From Adiantum capillus-veneris (lineage: Eukaryota; Streptophyta; Polypodiopsida; Polypodiales; Pteridaceae), in the NCBI GenBank assembly GCA_014529385.2, contig CM043962.1:92828180-92892179 (forward strand): a DNA stretch of 64,000 nucleotides. The letters are read 5' to 3'. Made by a program: the position numbers and the translations under genes. Positions 11,301-24,417 of the stretch are shown in pieces. The stretch's first letter is position 1; the number at the start of each line of letters is the position of its first letter. Below the pieces are notes generated by a model. That model was not told the origin of the DNA and searched no databases. It saw only the letters and a list, made by a program, of their open reading frames with translations.

Positions 11301-14300
11301 GAGCCAACAGAAGCCAGTCACAATCGAGGGTGATAAAACCTTCATATGGATACCTTGTCTTCTACTACAAAATCAAGGCTTCTACAACGATAATAATCAG
11401 ATATGGATACCAAAGCATACTATCCACCAAGTCATAGAGCAAAAGGGGCAAATGCAAAGGATGGTCACACAAGTACCAAAAACAAGTTGAGTTCAAAAGT
11501 TCTATTGAAAACTCAATCACAAAGAACCCACAAACATCTATAACCACTTCTCATGGGAGATAAAGCAAAGACTCCATCAATCCCTACTACAACCATAGGA
11601 TATGTTTCACAAAGCAGTATCATCACACGACAAAGAAATCAAGAGGAGCAGAAGTATGCTAACCTGTTAGAAAAAATGATGGCATTTAAAGACCAAAACA
11701 ATGAAAGAGGTCTAAATCTCAAAAACTTGGATCTCTGGCCTTGAACAGGTACGTCCAAGTGGCCATTAAAAATACATGGCATAAGAGTTAGAGTTGGACA
11801 CCTAAGCCACTAAACGTGCAAGGCACTAGTCCCAAAGCTTCAAGTAATATTCTTTGTGGTCTAAGAGTCTTAGCTATTCTAGGTACTGCTCAAGCTAGAA
11901 GAGTGCATATTAACATTGTGTCACTCATGCTGGTATCGGTGAGCATAAGAGTCAAAATCTATGCATTATTAGTCTGGTGAAGTGAAGGAGGAAGTCCAAA
12001 AGACTCTCACGCACTGAGCACAATGAGGTATGAGTGGAGAAGCTTCTACATTGAAAACCTTCTTGAAAACGTGGAAGCTATTGTGAAATCCTTTGATGTC
12101 ACATGTGCTACATTTGTTTCTCGAAGCATCCATCAACTCCATCTTTCACACTGAATGCTTTTGTTTGACAAATATCTCGTATGCACTAAGAGTGTCCCAT
12201 AATTGACACTTTCATTAGACACCTCTCCTTTGTTTCTCCTAAGTGCTAAACTTGCATGAACAGGTACTTAAAGTTCAAATACTCAACTCCAATAAGAGCG
12301 TATACCAAAGGCTCTTTTTTTTCATCGGTTTTTTCCCCTTTGGGCATCCAAAATTAGAGCAACAATTGCAGGTCTCAAATGTGCATGTCAAGAGCAAATT
12401 TTATCTTCAAGGACAACAACAAAGCTCCGTTAAACAATGGCAAGGTGAAGAATGGCATACAAAACCAATTGGCAAGCAATGAGAAATTTAGCAAGAGAGC
12501 TAGTGTCGCATCAAATGTTCAACAAAAAGAGGAAGAGAGGAACAAGGATAAGATTAATATTGATTGTCTCCAATTGTGATTAAATTCAGCTTATATGGAG
12601 AAACAAGATTCAAAATTAAATGTTCATCTATGATATATCCTTATGCAACAAAGAATCTAATTTCTTATGGCGCTTGGATAATGTGAGAAGGCACCAATCA
12701 AAGAGCTAGAAGAAATAGTGTACACAAGCTCTAAAAGGCCGATCCCTAGCTTTGGCACGTTAGAAAGCATACTCAAGTTGAGTACTGGGGAGTTCAAGGA
12801 TGCCTTCTTCACGTTCAAATCCCATCATGTCAAAGAGAATCTGGTCCTGACAAGAGCTGGATGAACATCTTCTCTTGACAACAACAAAAAGCTTCAACAA
12901 CAACAACAACAACACTTAGAAGCATCTAAAATCCACGGAAAAAATAAAGAATCAACCATAGCAAAAAAGGTAAGGCTAAAGCAAACACTGAAGTGGATCA
13001 ACCTCGAAAGTCAACTTTACCTTCAAGGAGTCTCCATCAAACTCCCTACACAGCCTCTACATCAAAAACCAAAATATGGACAATGCAATGGAAACCTAAG
13101 CAAAAAAGTGTATCAACCAAATTTTCCATCAAAAAATTCCTCTAGAAGAAGCAAAAAAGAATCAACCAAGTGTTAGTACCCAAAGAGCCATCAAAGTCAA
13201 AGATCTCGTTTGGATACACGAGTCACAAATTCAACCTCAACAACCAAAGGCAATAGGGTGGATAGCATCCAATGAGTCAATCACGACTCAAGGCTTCTTT
13301 CAAGGAAACACTAATGTTTGGCCAAAAAACCTAAGGTAATAGCCTGGACCTACTCACTTCAACAAAAAAGTTCTACAAAGAGAAATTTGAGCTATCAACA
13401 AAAGACAAACACCTCAATTAAACGAAAGAACAATCATAGAAGGCAAAAGAAAAGACCTTCAAAGAAACAAGCAATGCGACAACTATTGGTATCAAAGTCA
13501 TATTTATACCAAGCTACCCAACAAAGAATTTTACCAAGCTACCCAACAAAGACATATGAAGCAACAGATGATTCGAGCCAAGCTACTTGAAGCACAATTA
13601 TTTTATGAAGATAACTCTTAAATATGGTTTCCAAAAGTAGTAGCTCAACCTGGAACAACTAAGATCAGTCATGTAGCACAAGGCTCCACCCAAAGGTGAG
13701 CAATCACAACCAAGAGCCAACAGAAGCCAATCACAATCGAGGGTGATACAACCTCCAGATGGATACCTTTTCTTTTACTACAAAAGCAAGGCTTCTACAA
13801 CGGTAATAATTAGATATGGATACCAAAGTGTAGTGTCCACCAAGTCACAGAGCAAATAGAGAAAATGCAAAAGATGATCACATGGAGATTAAAAACAAGG
13901 TGGGTACCAAAAATACCATTGAAAACTCAATAATAGAGAACCCACAAACATCTACAATTGCTTCTCATGTGAGAATAGAAAAAAGTCCATCAGTCCCTAC
14001 TACAATCGTAGAACATGTTTCACAAAGCAATATCAACACACAAACAAATCAAGAGGAACAGAAGTATGCTAACCTAACAGAGACAATGATAGCATCTAAA
14101 GACCAAAACAATAAAAGAGGTCTAAATCTCAAGAACCTATGGAATTGGGTTTTTAGCCTTGAACAAGTACGGCCAAGTTGCCATTAAAAATACATGGCAT
14201 AAGAGTTAGAGTTGGGTAGCTAAGCCACTAAATGAGCAAGGTGTTAGTCCTAAAGCTTCAAGTAATATTCTCTCTGATCTAAGAGCCTTAGCTATTCTAG

Positions 14301-16959
14301 GTACTGTTCAAGCCAGAAGAGTCGATCATATTTACATTGCATCACTCACAATGGTGTAGGTGAGCATAAGAGTCAAAATCTATGTATGTCAAATCTCTTG
14401 AAGTGAAGGAGGAAGTTCAAAAGACACTCACGCACTGAGCACAATGAGATATGAGTAGAGAAGCTTCTACATTGAAAAACCCTCTTGAAAATGTGGAAGC
14501 TATTGCGACATCCTTTGATGTTACATGTGCTAGATTTGTTTCTTTGAAGCACCCATCAACTCCATCTTTCACATTGAATGCTTTTGTTTGACAAATATCT
14601 TATATGCATTAAGAGTGTCCCATAATTGACACTTGCATTAAACACCTTTCCTTTGTTTCTCCTAAGAACTCACCTTGCATGAACATGTACTTAAAGTCCT
14701 ATTGCTCAACTCCAATAAGAGCGTATACCAAAGGCTCGTTTTTTTCATTGAGTTTTTTCCCTTTGATCATCCAAAATTAAAGCAACAATTGTAGGTCTCA
14801 ATTGTGCTTGTTAAGAGCAACTCTTATCTTCAAGGACAACAACAAAGCTCCATTAAATAATGGCAAGGCAAAGAATGGCGTACAAAAGCAATTGACAAGC
14901 AATGGCAAATTCAGCAAGGGAGCTAGTGTTACATCAGATGTTCAACAAACTCAAGATGAAGGGAGGAACAAGGATAAGGCAAAAGATGGATTATCTCCAA
15001 CTGTGATTAAATTCAGCTTATATGGAGAAACAAGACTCAAAAATACATGTTCATATATAATAATCCTTATGCAACAAAGAATCTAATTTCTTATGGCACT
15101 TGGATAATGATGAGAAGGCACCAGTCAAAGAGCTAGAAGAAATAGTGTACACAAGTTCTAAAATGCCAATTCTTAGCTTTGGCATGGAAGAAACCATACT
15201 CAAGTTGAGTAGTGGGAGTTCAAGGATGCCTTTTACATTATTGACTCCCATCATGTCAAAGAGAGTCTGGTCCGAACAAAAGCTAGATGAACATCTTCTT
15301 TTGACAACAACAAAAAGCTTTAACAACAACAACAATGATAGTCCCAGAAGCATCTCAAATCCACAAAAAACAATAAAGAATCAACCATAGCAAAAAAAGA
15401 TAAGGCTAAAGCAAACACTGAAGCGGATCAACCTCACAAGTCAACTTTACCTTAAAGGTGTCTCCATCAACTCCCTACATAGCCTCTACATCAAAAGCCA
15501 AACCATGGACAATGCAATGGAAACTTAAGCAAAAAAGTGTATCAACCAAAGTTTCCATCACAACAAAGCTTCTCAAACAAACTGAAAAGAATCAACCAAG
15601 TGTCAGTATCCAAAGAGCACATCAAAGTCAAAGATCTCAATTGGATACACCAGTCACAAGTTCAACCTCAACAACTAACGGCAATAGGGTGGATAGCATC
15701 AAATGAGTCAATCACTACTCAAGGATATTTCCAAGGGAACACTAGTGTTTGGGCCAAAAAGCCTAAGATAATAGCCCCTACCTACTCACCTCAATAGAAA
15801 GTTCGACAAAGAGAAAGCTGAGCTATCAATGGAAGACAAAAACCTGAAATAAAAAAAAGACCAATCACAAAAAGCAAAAGCAAAGACCTTCAAAGAAACA
15901 AGCAATGTGATAAGTATGGGTATCAAAGTTAGACTTCTACCAAGCTACCCAACAAATACATGTAAAGAAACAGATGATTCCAGTCAAGCTACTCAAAGCA
16001 CAAGAATTTTATGAAGATAACTCTTGAATATGGTTATCAAAAGTACTAGCTCAACCTGGTAAAACTAAGATCAGTAATGTAGCACAAGGCTCCACCCAAA
16101 GGTGACCAATCACAGCCAAGAGCCAACAGAAGCCAATCACAATCAAGGGTGATAAAACCTTCAGATGGACACCTCATCTTCTACTACAAAAGCAACAAGG
16201 CTTCTACAACGATAATAATTAGATATGGATACCAAAGTCTAGTGTCCACCGTCATAGAGCAAAAAGGAAAAATGCAAAAGACGGTCACACAGAGACCAAA
16301 AACAAGGCGGGTTCCAAACATACTATTGAAAACTCAATCACAAAGAAGGTCCATAAACATCTACAACTGCTTCTCATGGGAGATAAAGCAAAGATTCCAT
16401 CAATTCCTACTACAACCATCGAACGTGTTTCATAAAGCAGTATTAACAAACAACAAACAAATCAAGAGGAGCAGAATTATGCTAGCCTACTGGAAAAAAT
16501 GGTGGCATCCAAAAACTAAAACAATGAAAGAGGCATAAATCTCAACCTATGGAATTGGATTTCTGGCCTTGAACAAGTGCGTCCAAGTCTCCATTAAAAA
16601 TACATGGAATAAGAGTTGAGTCGTGTAGCTAAGCCATTAAATGAGCGAGACGTTAATCTCATTCTTCAACCAATAATCTCTATGGTCTAAGAGTATTAGC
16701 TATTTCTAGGTACTGCTCTCAAGTTGGAAGAGTTGAGCATATTCACATTGTGTCACTCATGTTGATATAGGTGGGCATAAGAGTCAAAATCTATGCATTT
16801 TAAATATGGTGAAGTGAAGGAGGAAGTCCAAAAGACTATCACGCACTAAGCACAATGAGGTATGAGTGAAGAAGCTTTTACATCAAAGACCCTTTTTGGA
16901 AACATGGAAGCTATTACAAATCCTTTGATGTCACATGTGCTACATTTGTTCCTTGAAGC
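8318..16959 (+). repeat. tandem array of about 2.4 kb monomers (3.6 copies) with degenerate WVPK-type coding content
   Basis: Shared landmarks recur at a steady spacing. AAAGCTCC is at 10042, 12421 and 14844. TACGTCCAAG or its variants are at 9381, 11750, 14168 and 16578. Monomer limits by the TACTTAAAG landmark are 8318-9872 (partial), 9873-12251, 12252-14674 and 14675-16959. On the plus strand each monomer keeps broken frames with repeated Trp-(Val/Ile)-Pro-Lys motifs (for example VWVPKSDFYQA and IWIPK) and a block like AQGYFQGNTNVW. The block matches AQGYYQGNDQIWVPK in the gag-protease protein at 48400-52014. No monomer has an intact frame. The last is cut by the Copia 5' LTR at 16960. Confidence 0.85.
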
Positions 16960-17189
16960 TGTTACCATATATATATTGTAGTGATGTATGTGAACACATT
17001 TAGGACCTCAATGGCATTTTTTCCTCACAAGGAAGTCCCCCCCCCCCCCGTGCATTGTATATATGCCCATCACTCTAGAGCTAACATATCTTTCATTTGT
17101 GCACTAAGAAACATACTCTCCATTGTGTGCCTTGAGCTTCTTCATCTTCTCCAATCTGTGTGTGGTTCTCTGCAACCCTATTTCCAACA
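16960..17189 (+). repeat. 5' LTR of Copia A (230 bp)
   Basis: Begins TGTTACCATAT and ends CCAACA, followed two bases later by a primer-binding site. It aligns throughout with the LTR at 62740-62966 read on the minus strand (TGTTACCATATACATG...CCAACA), which fixes both ends. Confidence 0.9.
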
Positions 17190-17191
17190 AT

Positions 17192-17203
17192 TGGTATCAT
17201 GAC
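17192..17203 (+). other. primer-binding site, initiator-Met tRNA type
   Basis: TGGTATCATGAC lies two bases after the LTR and resembles the common plant Copia site TGGTATCAGAGC, complementary to the 3' end of tRNA-iMet, with two late mismatches. Confidence 0.8.
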
Positions 17204-17557
17204 ATGTTGCATCCTCATGGGTATAGTCATCAATGTTGCCAGCACCGGCATGCTCATTTTCTCCAATTTGGGTGAGCTTTAGTGAACATCAAAACGTCAA
17301 CAAATACTTTGGGTAAGATCATAGAGCTAGGTCTACTCAAAATTCTCATTCGGGCTCATTTCAGCCTCCGTTTCCACTACAAGCAGTACTACATAGGCAA
17401 TTTTATCCTTTTGTGCAAAATTTATATCATTGTAATTTTTTGCATAACAGGTCCTTACTTACATTCTTCTTTAGGTTGTGCTACATAGAACGTATCGGTC
17501 CTCCTTCCTTTTACCTCTTTTCGGGCATTTTTCACATTAGGTGCAGTCACTCGCCTT

Positions 17558-17888
17558 GGCTGACAACAACACAGATGTGTTCAAGATGTTTGCCTACTGA
17601 GGAAAAACTGGATGGGTATGATTAACCAATGTGGGCTTACATGATGCAACATGTTCTTGTATCAAAGGGAGTTTTGTATCTACGTCCGGATTCTACGGAT
17701 ACAGGCTTGTTGAGGATGTTGCAGGCCTTGGTGGTAGGACTATTGCTGCTAGAGCTATCTTGCCTACAATTGAGCAGTCTTGTTGGGATGTTTAAGATGT
17801 GTAGACTCATGCATTGATTACGTTATCTATGAAGTGCACTATTACCCCTCACATTCGTTTAGCTAAGTCAACAAAACAGGCTTGGGAT
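17558..17888 (+). pseudogene. Copia A gag, N-terminal part
   Basis: Matches the minus-strand gag at 62400-62070 in words such as ATGTGTTCAAGATGTTTGC and TGGGCTTACATGATGCAACA (WAYMMQHVLVSKG). There are stops soon after the start. It ends at CAGGCTTGGGAT, where the Gypsy element inserted; the frame resumes at 27649 with ATTTTGGCGGTCTTTATGC. Confidence 0.85.
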
Positions 17889-18329
17889 TGGAATTGGAGC
17901 TGATCTCTTGACACAGCTAATTCCAGTGTTGAAGGATTTCAGCTACTAGTGTGGGGAGATTTCAGGTAGCAGACTAGACTGAAATGTGGATACTGAAATA
18001 AGAATCAGACTTATAGACTGAAATAAGCTTCAGATTCAGAAGACTGGTCGAGAAGTAAGTATCACTGAAATATATACCATGATTGAGATTACAGATCAAG
18101 ATTACAACGAATATGATTACAGAGAGAAAGTATAGTCGACAATACTGCCACTGATGCTCAATTACAATTATAGCTCAAAGCGCTAATACAAGTGATAACA
18201 ATTGCCCCCCCGATAATAATGTAATGGGCCCTATTTATACACTTCGGGTTTACTGTAGTAATTACTAAGTAATTTGCTGCCCATCTTCTAAGAACACGTT
18301 CCCACATGGTGATTATCCAGCCGTCTACA
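17889..18329 (-). repeat. 3' LTR of Gypsy G1
   Basis: Minus-strand sequence TGTAGACGG...AATTCCA. TATAAATA, a likely promoter TATA box, is read on the minus strand near 18231-18238, and a short C/G run follows. It lacks two short stretches present in the 5' LTR. Confidence 0.92.
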
Positions 18330-18346
18330 TCCTTCCCTTCTTTCTT
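18330..18346 (-). other. polypurine tract of Gypsy G1
   Basis: On the minus strand the 17 bases just before the 3' LTR are AAGAAAGAAGGGAAGGA, all purine. This is the expected primer for plus-strand DNA synthesis and fixes the inner edge of the LTR. Confidence 0.88.
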
Positions 18347-18715
18347 GAATTTTGCAAGATTCCAAAATTTTTGAAAAATTCCATCGTCTGATTCTGATGT
18401 GAGACTGAAAAATCCATCGTCTGGTTCTGGTGTTGGGGTGCAGGAGTTCAAGAAGGACCAAGGATTGCGGGAGGCAGTGTAAAAGGCCAAGGTGGAGCTC
18501 TCACCAGGCCAAGGTGGAGCTATCATCAGGCCAAGGTAGAGCTGTCATCTCTCCCTGCCTGCTGAGAAGAAAAGTCGCCACTGAATTTTGAGATGGAACT
18601 ACCCAGTATCCTTCCATTGGACCGTCTTCCTTTGGCCTTTTCTCTTTGACCGGAATGGTGCCTGAGAAGTCCCAGCACCAACATTATCCTTCTGAATCAG
18701 TCGGTAAATGGCCTC

Positions 18716-21026
18716 CTACTCAAGCTGATCCCGCCGGTCTGTGGTCATCTCTACCTCATAAGGCGTGAGAGAATGATAGGTTTTGGTGTCAGGATCATAG
18801 AATGAACACCTGCCCTTACTCAGTCTGGTTCTGGACAGCTTATGACAATGCGAAGCAGTATGGATCCATCCTTCTGGAAGAGGCTGATTTTTTTTGACTC
18901 GAGCTTCGAAAAGAATCTCATCCGTCTCCTTGTACTGTGGTGCTAGACCCGGCTTTGCTGCAATGTCTTTCTCATGTAGTTTGGAAGATTCGACCGTAAG
19001 CTGTAGCAATTGATTAGTAATCCTGGTCAATCCTCTGACGTGAATCTTCCAATGGACCATACAAAGCTGAATCCTATGCAGATCCTCATTCATTGCCTGA
19101 ATGTCATTGATTTGGAGAGCATTATTGAGCAATGTCTGCCAAGTCTTCCATTCCACAATTGATCGCTCATACCAATCCCGAAGCCCATCAGTTATTTTGA
19201 AATATGTGAGTCGATCAACTGGTTCTTGATGTTGAGGATACAGTGCTGGAAAGAATCTTGGCAGCTCAGTTTCTCTTGCTGGAACAACATACAAGAGAAC
19301 TGGAGAATCATCACAAATTCCAGGAAATTAAGAACAGCCTGGTTCTCCTGCTGTATCATCTTTCTGGTGATTCTCACTAGCTGGAATAGGGTTCGGAGAG
19401 CAGTTGCCTGTGCTCCTACTGACATTCACGTTTGAGGTCCTCTGCTAGTGGTTGTCTGGTCCTCAAAGATGGCTTTGACTCTCTGATCCAAAACACCTCT
19501 GGTAGGTTGCATTTGTACCAGAACTTCCTTGAGTTGTACCCTAACATCCTTCATGCAGCGGTAAGTTGGTTTGTTACCCAGCAAAAGTTCCAGTTCTAGA
19601 GCCAAGGACCGACAATCTGCAGTAGACTGCCTTTGCCAGTGCGGGTTTGCCACTTTCTCATCAGCATTGAGTATCCATTCCGAAACTCGTTCCAACAACT
19701 GGACTGTACTGGGATGCGCAGGTAGTCTACAAGCTTCTTTATCATGGAAAGCAGCTGATTTCCAATGTTCTACCATTTCCCTGGCTCCCACATATAGTCT
19801 TTGAAATCTTTCCAAGTCAGTCTAGAGAGCATCATCTTCCAAATACTGTCTGGTGATAGAGGCCTGTTGATGTCTCAATTGCTTATTCAGAGTAATGAGC
19901 TGCAGTGAATGCTGAGGATCAGTCACACTGGTCCCTCATCCTGAACTTTCATTTTCCCTTTAGCCTCTCTGCTGTGATGGGACTAATCAGTTGGTTGATT
20001 CCCAGTGTTACTGGGCTGCTGCTCTTCAGTCTGCTGATTACCCGACTGGTGCTCTTTATCCTATCCTTCGTGCTGGCCCTCATTCTGATCTGGCTGTGAC
20101 TGGCCTCCTTCATCTGGCCTTGTCCCGCTAGTACCCGGTCCTCGAGGTGGAGATGGTGGTGGGGATTCATCATCGTCCTTTGTATGCCCAGTTTCTTGAT
20201 CATCCTCCTCCTGATCAGCTTCATCTTCTTGATCTTCTTCATCCTCATCCGAGGAAGTCTGTTGCTCAACATAACCCATTATAGCTTGGTTCATTAGAGC
20301 ATTATTGAACTCACCCACCTTGTCCTGCAAATCGCTCTGAATACTTTCCATCAAGGACTTTAAATTTTCTAAGTCAAAAACAGCATTGTCTGAGGGGTTT
20401 AAAATTTCAGACAAGCTATTGTAGATGTATCTGTCACAGACGGTTTGGGCTGATTAGGCATCTGAAATGCAAATGCAATGGCTTTTGGTGTCACTGACAC
20501 CTTCCTACTATTTACCATAGCACTGCTAGTTTCAGCATCAAAGGAGTTAAGAACTTGCTTGATGATATCTGAATCAAAAGCAATCCTTGTAGCTTGCAAC
20601 ACAACTCGCAGATCCCAGAGTTGTAGCAGAGTCATTGCGTGATCAGTAAATACATATCGTTGGATTTTACTGTATGGAAGAACGGGAAGGCTTGCCTTTG
20701 CCTCAACAACTATAGCCTGGGTTTCCTCAAGAGTTTCCTGCATCTTTTCTGAGCGTTTCCTTCTACCCATACACTGTGAGGTCGATGAGGATGAAACAGG
20801 TGAAGGAGAAGATGACTTACTTGTGTCGAAGCCGTTTCTTGGTGTCGCTGGTAAGACTGTCTGACAGTCAGCTGTCTCGTCAGAGGTCGAAGTTTGCGGC
20901 TGTAGTGAAGAAACCTCGGAGCTCGGCGATGGCGAATGGTTGACAGGAGGAAAGCGTCGCGCAGGAGATTTATGAGGAAAAATGCTAACTCTCCTGAATT
21001 TTATACGTGTTCGCGCCATAAAAGCT
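18716..21026 (-). pseudogene. additional ORF region downstream of integrase in G1, decayed
   Basis: Between integrase and the 3' LTR are long minus-strand open stretches at 20399-21026 (likely start MARTRIKF), 20061-20414, 19426-19815, 19192-19425 and 18716-19294, in different frames and probably one or two ancestral proteins. The first has a Ser/Pro-rich basic N-terminus and then a region with a VSVTPKAIAFAFQMP segment. This resembles the putative plant transposon protein domain often found as an extra ORF in Tat/Athila-type Gypsy elements. The second has a very acidic Asp/Glu stretch followed by PPPSPPRGPGTSG. The last has a helical, Trp-rich pattern. No transmembrane segment or signal peptide is obvious, so an env-like glycoprotein is not supported. 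Confidence 0.6.
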
Positions 21027-21252
21027 CCACCACTCGCCGCTCCTAGACTTGTGTGCGCCGTTGCTATCGTGGCAAACATGCATTGGACAAGATTGCGACC
21101 CATCCTTGTAATAATTACCATTGGCATACCACTTGACGGTTGGCCACTTAAAAATTGGAAAGTGTGTCCATACTGGTTCTGAACTGATTCCCACTCTGGC
21201 TGGACCATACTGGTACTGGTTCTTAGGTCAGCCTGATCTGGTTCTTCTGGTA

Positions 21253-24068
21253 TTAGTTCTGAAGCTGGAACGATTGCACATGGAAAAGACCAAAAACGTA
21301 TGATTCCAGTATCTCTTGATCAACAACCTCCAGTTCCTTAGTACCTTGTTCCAACCCAGTTTCTCTAGTCTTTGAATAATAAAGTTTGATCTTTGCTCCA
21401 TTATATACTCTCGGCAACATCAGTCCAGATAAATCTTTCAATCTGACTGTGCCATTGGAGAAGACCCAATCGACCTCAAAAGGTCCTGCCCAGGCAATCT
21501 TCAAATTCGGCTTCTTTGGGCCCAATCTAGACTGATAGAGAAGCACTAAGTCTCCTTTCTGGAATTCTCGAACTTTAATTCGGCAATCATGCCAGTGCTT
21601 CCTTCTTTGTTGAACAATCTCCTGTTCCAATATAACTCTTTGCCTGAGTTCATCTAACTGCATCAGTTCATCCAGCCTTTTCTTAAGATTATGGTTGAAG
21701 TCTAATCCATACTTCACAGCCATTCTAAGACTGGGGATGACAAACTCCATAGGAACCACAGCTTCAGTACCATACACCATTCTGAATGGTGTCATTCCAG
21801 TAGTTACCATATAAGGTGTCCTATAAGCCCATAAAGCAGTCTGAAGCTTCAAATCCCACTGGTCTGGTTTCTTTTGCACCACCTTAGTGAGAATAGTCTG
21901 AAGCTTCAAATCCCACTAGTCTGGTTTCTTTTGCACCACCTTAGTGAGAATAGTCTTTATTGTCTTGTTGCTACTTTCAGCCTGTCCATTGCATCTAGGA
22001 TAGTAAGGAGTAGATTTCTGATGCTTGACTGAAAGCATATCCAATAGGATTTCCATAATATCATTGATAAAATGTGTGCCTTGATCAGTTACAATCTCTA
22101 CTGGACATCCATATCGGCAGACAATATTCTCAAACAGAAACCTTGCAGTTGACTTGGCTGTGTTGTCAGGAAGAGCCTTAGCTTCAACCCACTTGGTAAC
22201 ATAACAAGTAGCCATCACAATGTACTTGTTCTTCCTGGGAGTTACTTTCTTAAAAGGTCCCATAAAATCCAACCCCCATTTCATGAATACTCCTAATGGT
22301 TTTATTGGCATTAATGGAGTCATATCTGCAGTTGTTGGTCGGCCCATTCTTTGGCATATGTCACAAGTCTTACAAAAACTTCTAACATCAGCAATCAGTG
22401 TTTGCCACCACAGACCTGCTTGCAGAATCTTCTTGTAGGTTACTTCGTTGGAAAAGTGCCCACCAGACTCACCATTATGCGCTTCTGAAATCACTTGCAT
22501 TCTTCCTTCCATAGGGACACATCGTCGAAGTATACCATCCACACCTAGTCGATAAAGTACTCCTCCAATGATGGTAAATTTTAGGCTTTTTATAATCAGA
22601 GCTTTCTTCTGATTCCGTTTCCAATCCTCTGGAAAGGCACCTTGGGAAAGGAATTGATAAATATCATACCATTCAGGATCCACTGATTCTTCTGCTTCTA
22701 ACTGAAATAACTCAGCATCTACTGGCTCATCTCTCATAGGTGATTTTGAATATCCCTCCGTACTTCTGGAAAGAAAGTCAGCTCCACAGTGGTTTCGGCC
22801 AGGCTTATGGAAAATTCTGAATTCAAATTCAATAAGGAACATCATCCATCTTATCAGCTTGCCTTGAATAATGACTTTGTTAATCAGAAACAGAAGAGCT
22901 TGATGATCCACATAAAAATGGAATAATTTTCCAACAGGTAATGCCTGAACTTCGTAGCGCTAAAAACCATTCTGAGAGCTTCTCTTTCAGTAGTCGTATA
23001 GCCTTGTTCAGCCTGACTGAATCTGCGACTAGCAAAATAGACCGGATAGTCTACTCTGCCATCTGGCTGAGCTAATATTGCCCCCATTGCCAATCCTGAA
23101 GCATCTACATGTACATGAAAAATAATATCCCAATTCGGCTGCCTAAGGACTGGTTTACAAGTAATGGCTTTTTTCAAATTCTGAAAACTTTCTTCACACT
23201 CAGCAGTCCAGTTGAACTTACTGGTCTTCTTTGTAAGCTCATATAGTGGTACTGCTTGAGCAGCAAACTTGTGTACAAATCTTCTATAGAAATTCACATA
23301 ACCCAAGAAAGAACTCAACTTTGAAGCAGTTCTGGGTGCTTTAGCTTACTGGACACACTATATTTTGTCATTGGCCATCTCTATTCCATTGAGGGAAACC
23401 ACATGTCCTAGTAGCTGTCCCTTCCATACTAGAAAGACAGATTTGAATGGATTCAAACAAATCCTCTTCTCTTGACAGCGTTTAAAAACCATTTCTAGGA
23501 ATAAAAGGTGATGGTCCTCATCTGAATAGACAGTAAAGTCATCCATGAAAATGGCGAGGAACCGATGAAGAAATTCATTAAACATCTCCATCATATACCG
23601 CTGAAAAGTAGCTGGTGCATTGCACAGGCCAAAAGGCATCACCAGATACATGAATGCTCCCCACTCAGTGATGAAAGTGGTCTTGGCCCTATCTTCAGGA
23701 GCAATCTGTAACTGGTTATAACCGCTATAACCATTCATGAAGCTATACATCTCATATCCTGCGATCTCATTAAGCAACATATCAGTAAAAGGTAAGGGAA
23801 ATGGATCCTTAATGGTCTGGGCATTAAATTTCCTATAGTCAACACAAACTCTTAATTTCCCATTCTTTTTAGGAACGACGACTATGGGAAATAACCAATC
23901 ACTACTTGCTACTTCTGTAATGAACCTAGCCTTGAGAAGATTATCAATCTCCTCCTTGACCTTCTTTGCATAGTTGGGGTTCATGCGGTATCTTTGCAAT
24001 CTTACTGGCCTAGCATCCGGTTTCAGTGGTATTCGGTGCTGACAGACTTCAGGATCTACTCCCTTCAA
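21253..24068 (-). pseudogene. G1 reverse transcriptase, RNase H and integrase
   Basis: Domains in order on the minus strand. RT (24068-23358) has LRVCVDYRKFNAQT, MPFGLCNAPATFQRYMM and FMDDF (usual YVDDF). Two stops follow near 23358 and 23346. RNase H (23318-22884) has HVDASGLAMGA and TEREAL, then a 1 nt frameshift near 22911 leads into DHQALLFLI. Integrase (22911-21253) has an HHCC zinc-binding region ending CKTCDICQ, then LDFMGPF, VTDQGTHF and NGQAESSNK of the DD35E core, then WAGPFEV of the GPY/F-like C-terminal domain. A 57 bp in-frame duplication (21843-21899 and 21900-21956) lies in the integrase; one copy has TAG in place of CAG. Not functional as it stands. Confidence 0.92.
21843..21956 (-). 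repeat. 57 bp tandem duplication in G1 integrase
   Basis: GAAGCTTCAAATCCCACT through GAATAGTCT is repeated exactly once with a single difference, G to A, which turns a Gln codon into a stop on the coding strand. The period is 57 bp (19 codons), so the frame is kept. Confidence 0.95.
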
Positions 24069-24417
24069 ATCTGTATGTTCCTAGGCAAACACATCATAAT
24101 AGTTCTGGAACATTTTTCGTGTCTTTTCCTTCATTTCCGGTTTCAGGTGTTTGTTGACTTTGGTCATTCTGGGATTTTCCTCTTATCCCAGGTTCCACTC
24201 CTCTACTTCCTGATCATCTGGAAGCAACCAGTTTTGGTCCACCTCCTTTTCGTTTGGTCGATTCTTCAACGTAGTCCCAAGAAGGTCCATTCATTTCTGA
24301 ATTATTATTCTAATCCAGTGGGTACTCTTCAGAACATACTGGTTCTTCCATTATACCAGTATCAGCTGGTTCCTGCATTCTTCCAGTTAGCTGAACTATT
24401 CTTTCCCCTGTATTAAC

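Noticed and set aside
8318-16959. CRISPR-like or gene-family tandem array
   Set aside because: Monomers are 2.4 kb, degenerate and retroelement-derived, with no spacer pattern and no intact genes.
20061-20414. Stand-alone acidic nuclear protein
   Set aside because: It lacks a proper ATG, overlaps the preceding frame by a shift and is better read as part of the decayed extra ORF of G1.
18716-21026. Envelope glycoprotein gene in G1
   Set aside because: The position fits, but no signal peptide, transmembrane segment or cysteine pattern is visible.
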